NCBI GenBank assembly: GCA_036503065.1
Contig: DASXXM010000387.1
Span: 1-7,706, forward strand
Reading direction: 5' to 3'
DNA length: 7,706 nt
Source of the DNA: DATEPR01 sp036503065
GTDB taxonomy: Bacteria; Actinomycetota; Actinomycetes; Mycobacteriales; Pseudonocardiaceae
How positions within the stretch are numbered: the stretch's first letter is position 1; every line of letters starts with the position of its first letter. Position numbers and translations under genes: made by a program. Below the pieces are notes generated by a model. The model had not been told where the DNA came from and did no database searches. It saw nothing but the letters and a program-made list of their open reading frames with translations. Shown here piece by piece: positions 6,748 through 7,706 of the stretch.

Positions 6748-6753
6748 TACCAT
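6748..6753 (+). promoter_or_regulatory. Predicted -10 box of a leaderless regulator transcript
   Basis: TACCAT fits the actinobacterial TANNNT -10 pattern and ends exactly 6 nt before the GTG at 6760, the spacing expected if transcription starts at the first base of the start codon. No Shine-Dalgarno sequence is visible before that GTG, which supports a leaderless mRNA. A poor -35 candidate (TTGCGC, 6722-6727, 20-nt spacer) overlaps operator C. Confidence 0.5.
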
Positions 6754-6759
6754 CACCTG

Positions 6760-7706
6760 GTGAACAAGGTCCGCCTGGTCGATGTGGCACGTGAGGCGGG
6801 TGTGCACGCCGGCACGGCGTCGCGCGCCCTGAACCCCGCGGCCCGCGACGCCGTGAGCCGCCAGACGGTCCGCCGGGTGGAGCGGGCCGCCCAGAAGCTG
6901 GGCTACCTGCCGAACACCGTGGCCAGGGGGCTGCGCACGTCCCGTTCGTTCGTGGTCGCGCTCGTCGTGCCGGACATCACGAACCCACTGTTCCCGTACA
7001 TCGTCCGCGCCGCGGAACAGGTGCTCGCGGAGGCCGGGTACACCCTGGTCCTGACCGACACGGACAACCGGCCGGACACCGAGCGGTCCCAGGTCGCGGC
7101 CATGCGGGCCCGCGGTGTGGACGGCTTCATCATGGCCACCGCCCGTTGGCAGGACCCGGTGCTGGACGAGCTGGCCGAGGCGGGCGTGCCCACCGTGCTG
7201 GTCAATCGCCGCAACGAGAACGGACCGTTCCCCTACGTCGGCGCCGACGACCGGCACGGCATCGAGATGTGTGTCGAGCACCTCAAGGCACTGGGCCACC
7301 GGTCCATCCTGCACCTCGCCGGCCCGGCGAACACCTCGACCGGACGCGAGCGGGCCGGCGCGTTCCGGCAGGCCATGCGGGCGCAGCGGCTGTCGGTCAG
7401 CCGGTCCGTCGTGGACTGCGCGTCGTTCACCGAGGAGGCAGGCGCGGACGCCGTCCGTGCGGCGCTGGCCAGGGGCGCGATGTTCACGGCGATCGTCGCG
7501 GGCAACGACCTGCTCGCCATCGGCGCGATGGAGGCACTCGCCGAGCACGGCATCGCCTGCCCGCGCGACGTCTCGATCACCGGCTACAACGACGTCGACT
7601 TCATGCGCAGGCTGACCCCGGCATTCACCACCGTCCGGGTGCCGCTGCACCGGATGGGCGTGCTGGCGGCCCGCACCCTGCTGCGCTGGACCAACGGCGA
7701 CGAGCC
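6760..7706 (+). CDS. LacI/GalR-family transcriptional regulator, C-terminus cut by window edge
   Basis: 315 residues are visible; the family is usually about 330-345, so only a short C-terminal piece is missing. The N-terminal helix-turn-helix is VRLVDVAREAGVHAGTASRALN (split as VRLVDVAREAG at 4-14 and VHAGTASRALN at 15-25). The hinge helix PNTVARGLRT at 51-60 contains Leu58, equivalent to the LacI hinge leucine that intercalates at the operator centre. The effector domain has ALVVPDITNPLFPYI (67-81), VNRR (148-151), GADDRHGIEM (161-170), LGHRSILHLAGP (178-189), AGNDLLAIGAMEAL (247-260) and DVSITGYNDVDF (270-281), all standard family landmarks. Position 16, usually Ser or Thr, is His and position 20, usually Val, is Ala. 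GTG at 6760 is the first possible start; no in-frame ATG or GTG is seen just upstream. It is divergent from the transporter operon and very likely its local repressor, with the imported compound or a metabolite as inducer (inference). Confidence 0.95.
   Translation, partial: MNKVRLVDVAREAGVHAGTASRALNPAARDAVSRQTVRRVERAAQKLGYLPNTVARGLRTSRSFVVALVVPDITNPLFPYIVRAAEQVLAEAGYTLVLTDTDNRPDTERSQVAAMRARGVDGFIMATARWQDPVLDELAEAGVPTVLVNRRNENGPFPYVGADDRHGIEMCVEHLKALGHRSILHLAGPANTSTGRERAGAFRQAMRAQRLSVSRSVVDCASFTEEAGADAVRAALARGAMFTAIVAGNDLLAIGAMEALAEHGIACPRDVSITGYNDVDFMRRLTPAFTTVRVPLHRMGVLAARTLLRWTNGDE

Larger units (their letters stand above)
6533..6759. promoter_or_regulatory. Divergent control region between operon and regulator
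   Basis: This is the only sizeable non-coding stretch (227 nt). It holds operators B and C, the operon promoter, the putative regulator -10 box and the ribosome binding site of the binding-protein gene. It also contains the 8-bp direct repeat AGGGTGCC at 6631-6638 and 6659-6666, which overlaps the -10 and abuts the -35 of the operon promoter. No terminator or riboswitch-like structure was recognised. Confidence 0.75.

Noticed and set aside
6529..7650. 373-codon minus-strand frame opposite the regulator
   Set aside because: It is antisense to a textbook LacI-family protein, with shadow-type composition and no domain seen.

Overview
The window reads as chromosomal DNA from a high-G+C actinomycete. 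Codons end overwhelmingly in G or C, GTG starts are used, genes overlap by 1-4 bases, and a LacI-type regulator appears to be leaderless. The protein style would fit Pseudonocardiaceae or a relative, but that placement is inference only. No RNA genes, insertion sequences, CRISPR arrays or phage genes are visible, and the window is almost entirely coding.

Layout. Positions 1-6532 carry seven tightly packed genes on the minus strand. In transcription order they are: a lipoprotein substrate-binding protein (6532-5288), two LivH/LivM-type permeases (5284-4406 and 4409-3387), two LivG/LivF-type ATPases (3390-2659 and 2659-1910), a 3-hydroxyisobutyrate-dehydrogenase-family oxidoreductase (1886-960), and an M24 (creatinase/aminopeptidase P fold) protein whose C-terminus runs off the left edge (963 to beyond 1). 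Junctions are a 3-nt gap, a 4-nt overlap, a 4-nt overlap, a 1-nt overlap, a 23-nt gap and a 4-nt overlap, so a single operon is very likely. On the plus strand, a divergent LacI/GalR-family regulator starts at 6760 and runs off the right edge.

Control region. The 227-nt divergent intergenic region and the first codons of the binding-protein gene hold three near-identical copies of CACAAWCGATTGCG, centred at 6516.5, 6619.5 and 6719.5. The middle copy sits at the predicted start site of a TTGACA-17-CACCCT promoter for the operon. The right copy lies about 40 bp upstream of the regulator's start. The left copy is inside codons 4-8 of the binding-protein gene. The simplest reading is that the LacI-family protein represses both the operon and itself through these sites.

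Working model. The HAAT-type ABC importer brings in a small polar compound. The M24-fold enzyme and the beta-hydroxyacid-dehydrogenase-type enzyme then act on it, and the regulator senses it or a product. The substrate cannot be read from the sequence. The M24 protein has a Cys where the family's second metal-binding Asp normally sits, so it may not be an ordinary peptidase. This importer + dehydrogenase + M24 + LacI unit is the best candidate here for an uncharacterised catabolic system.
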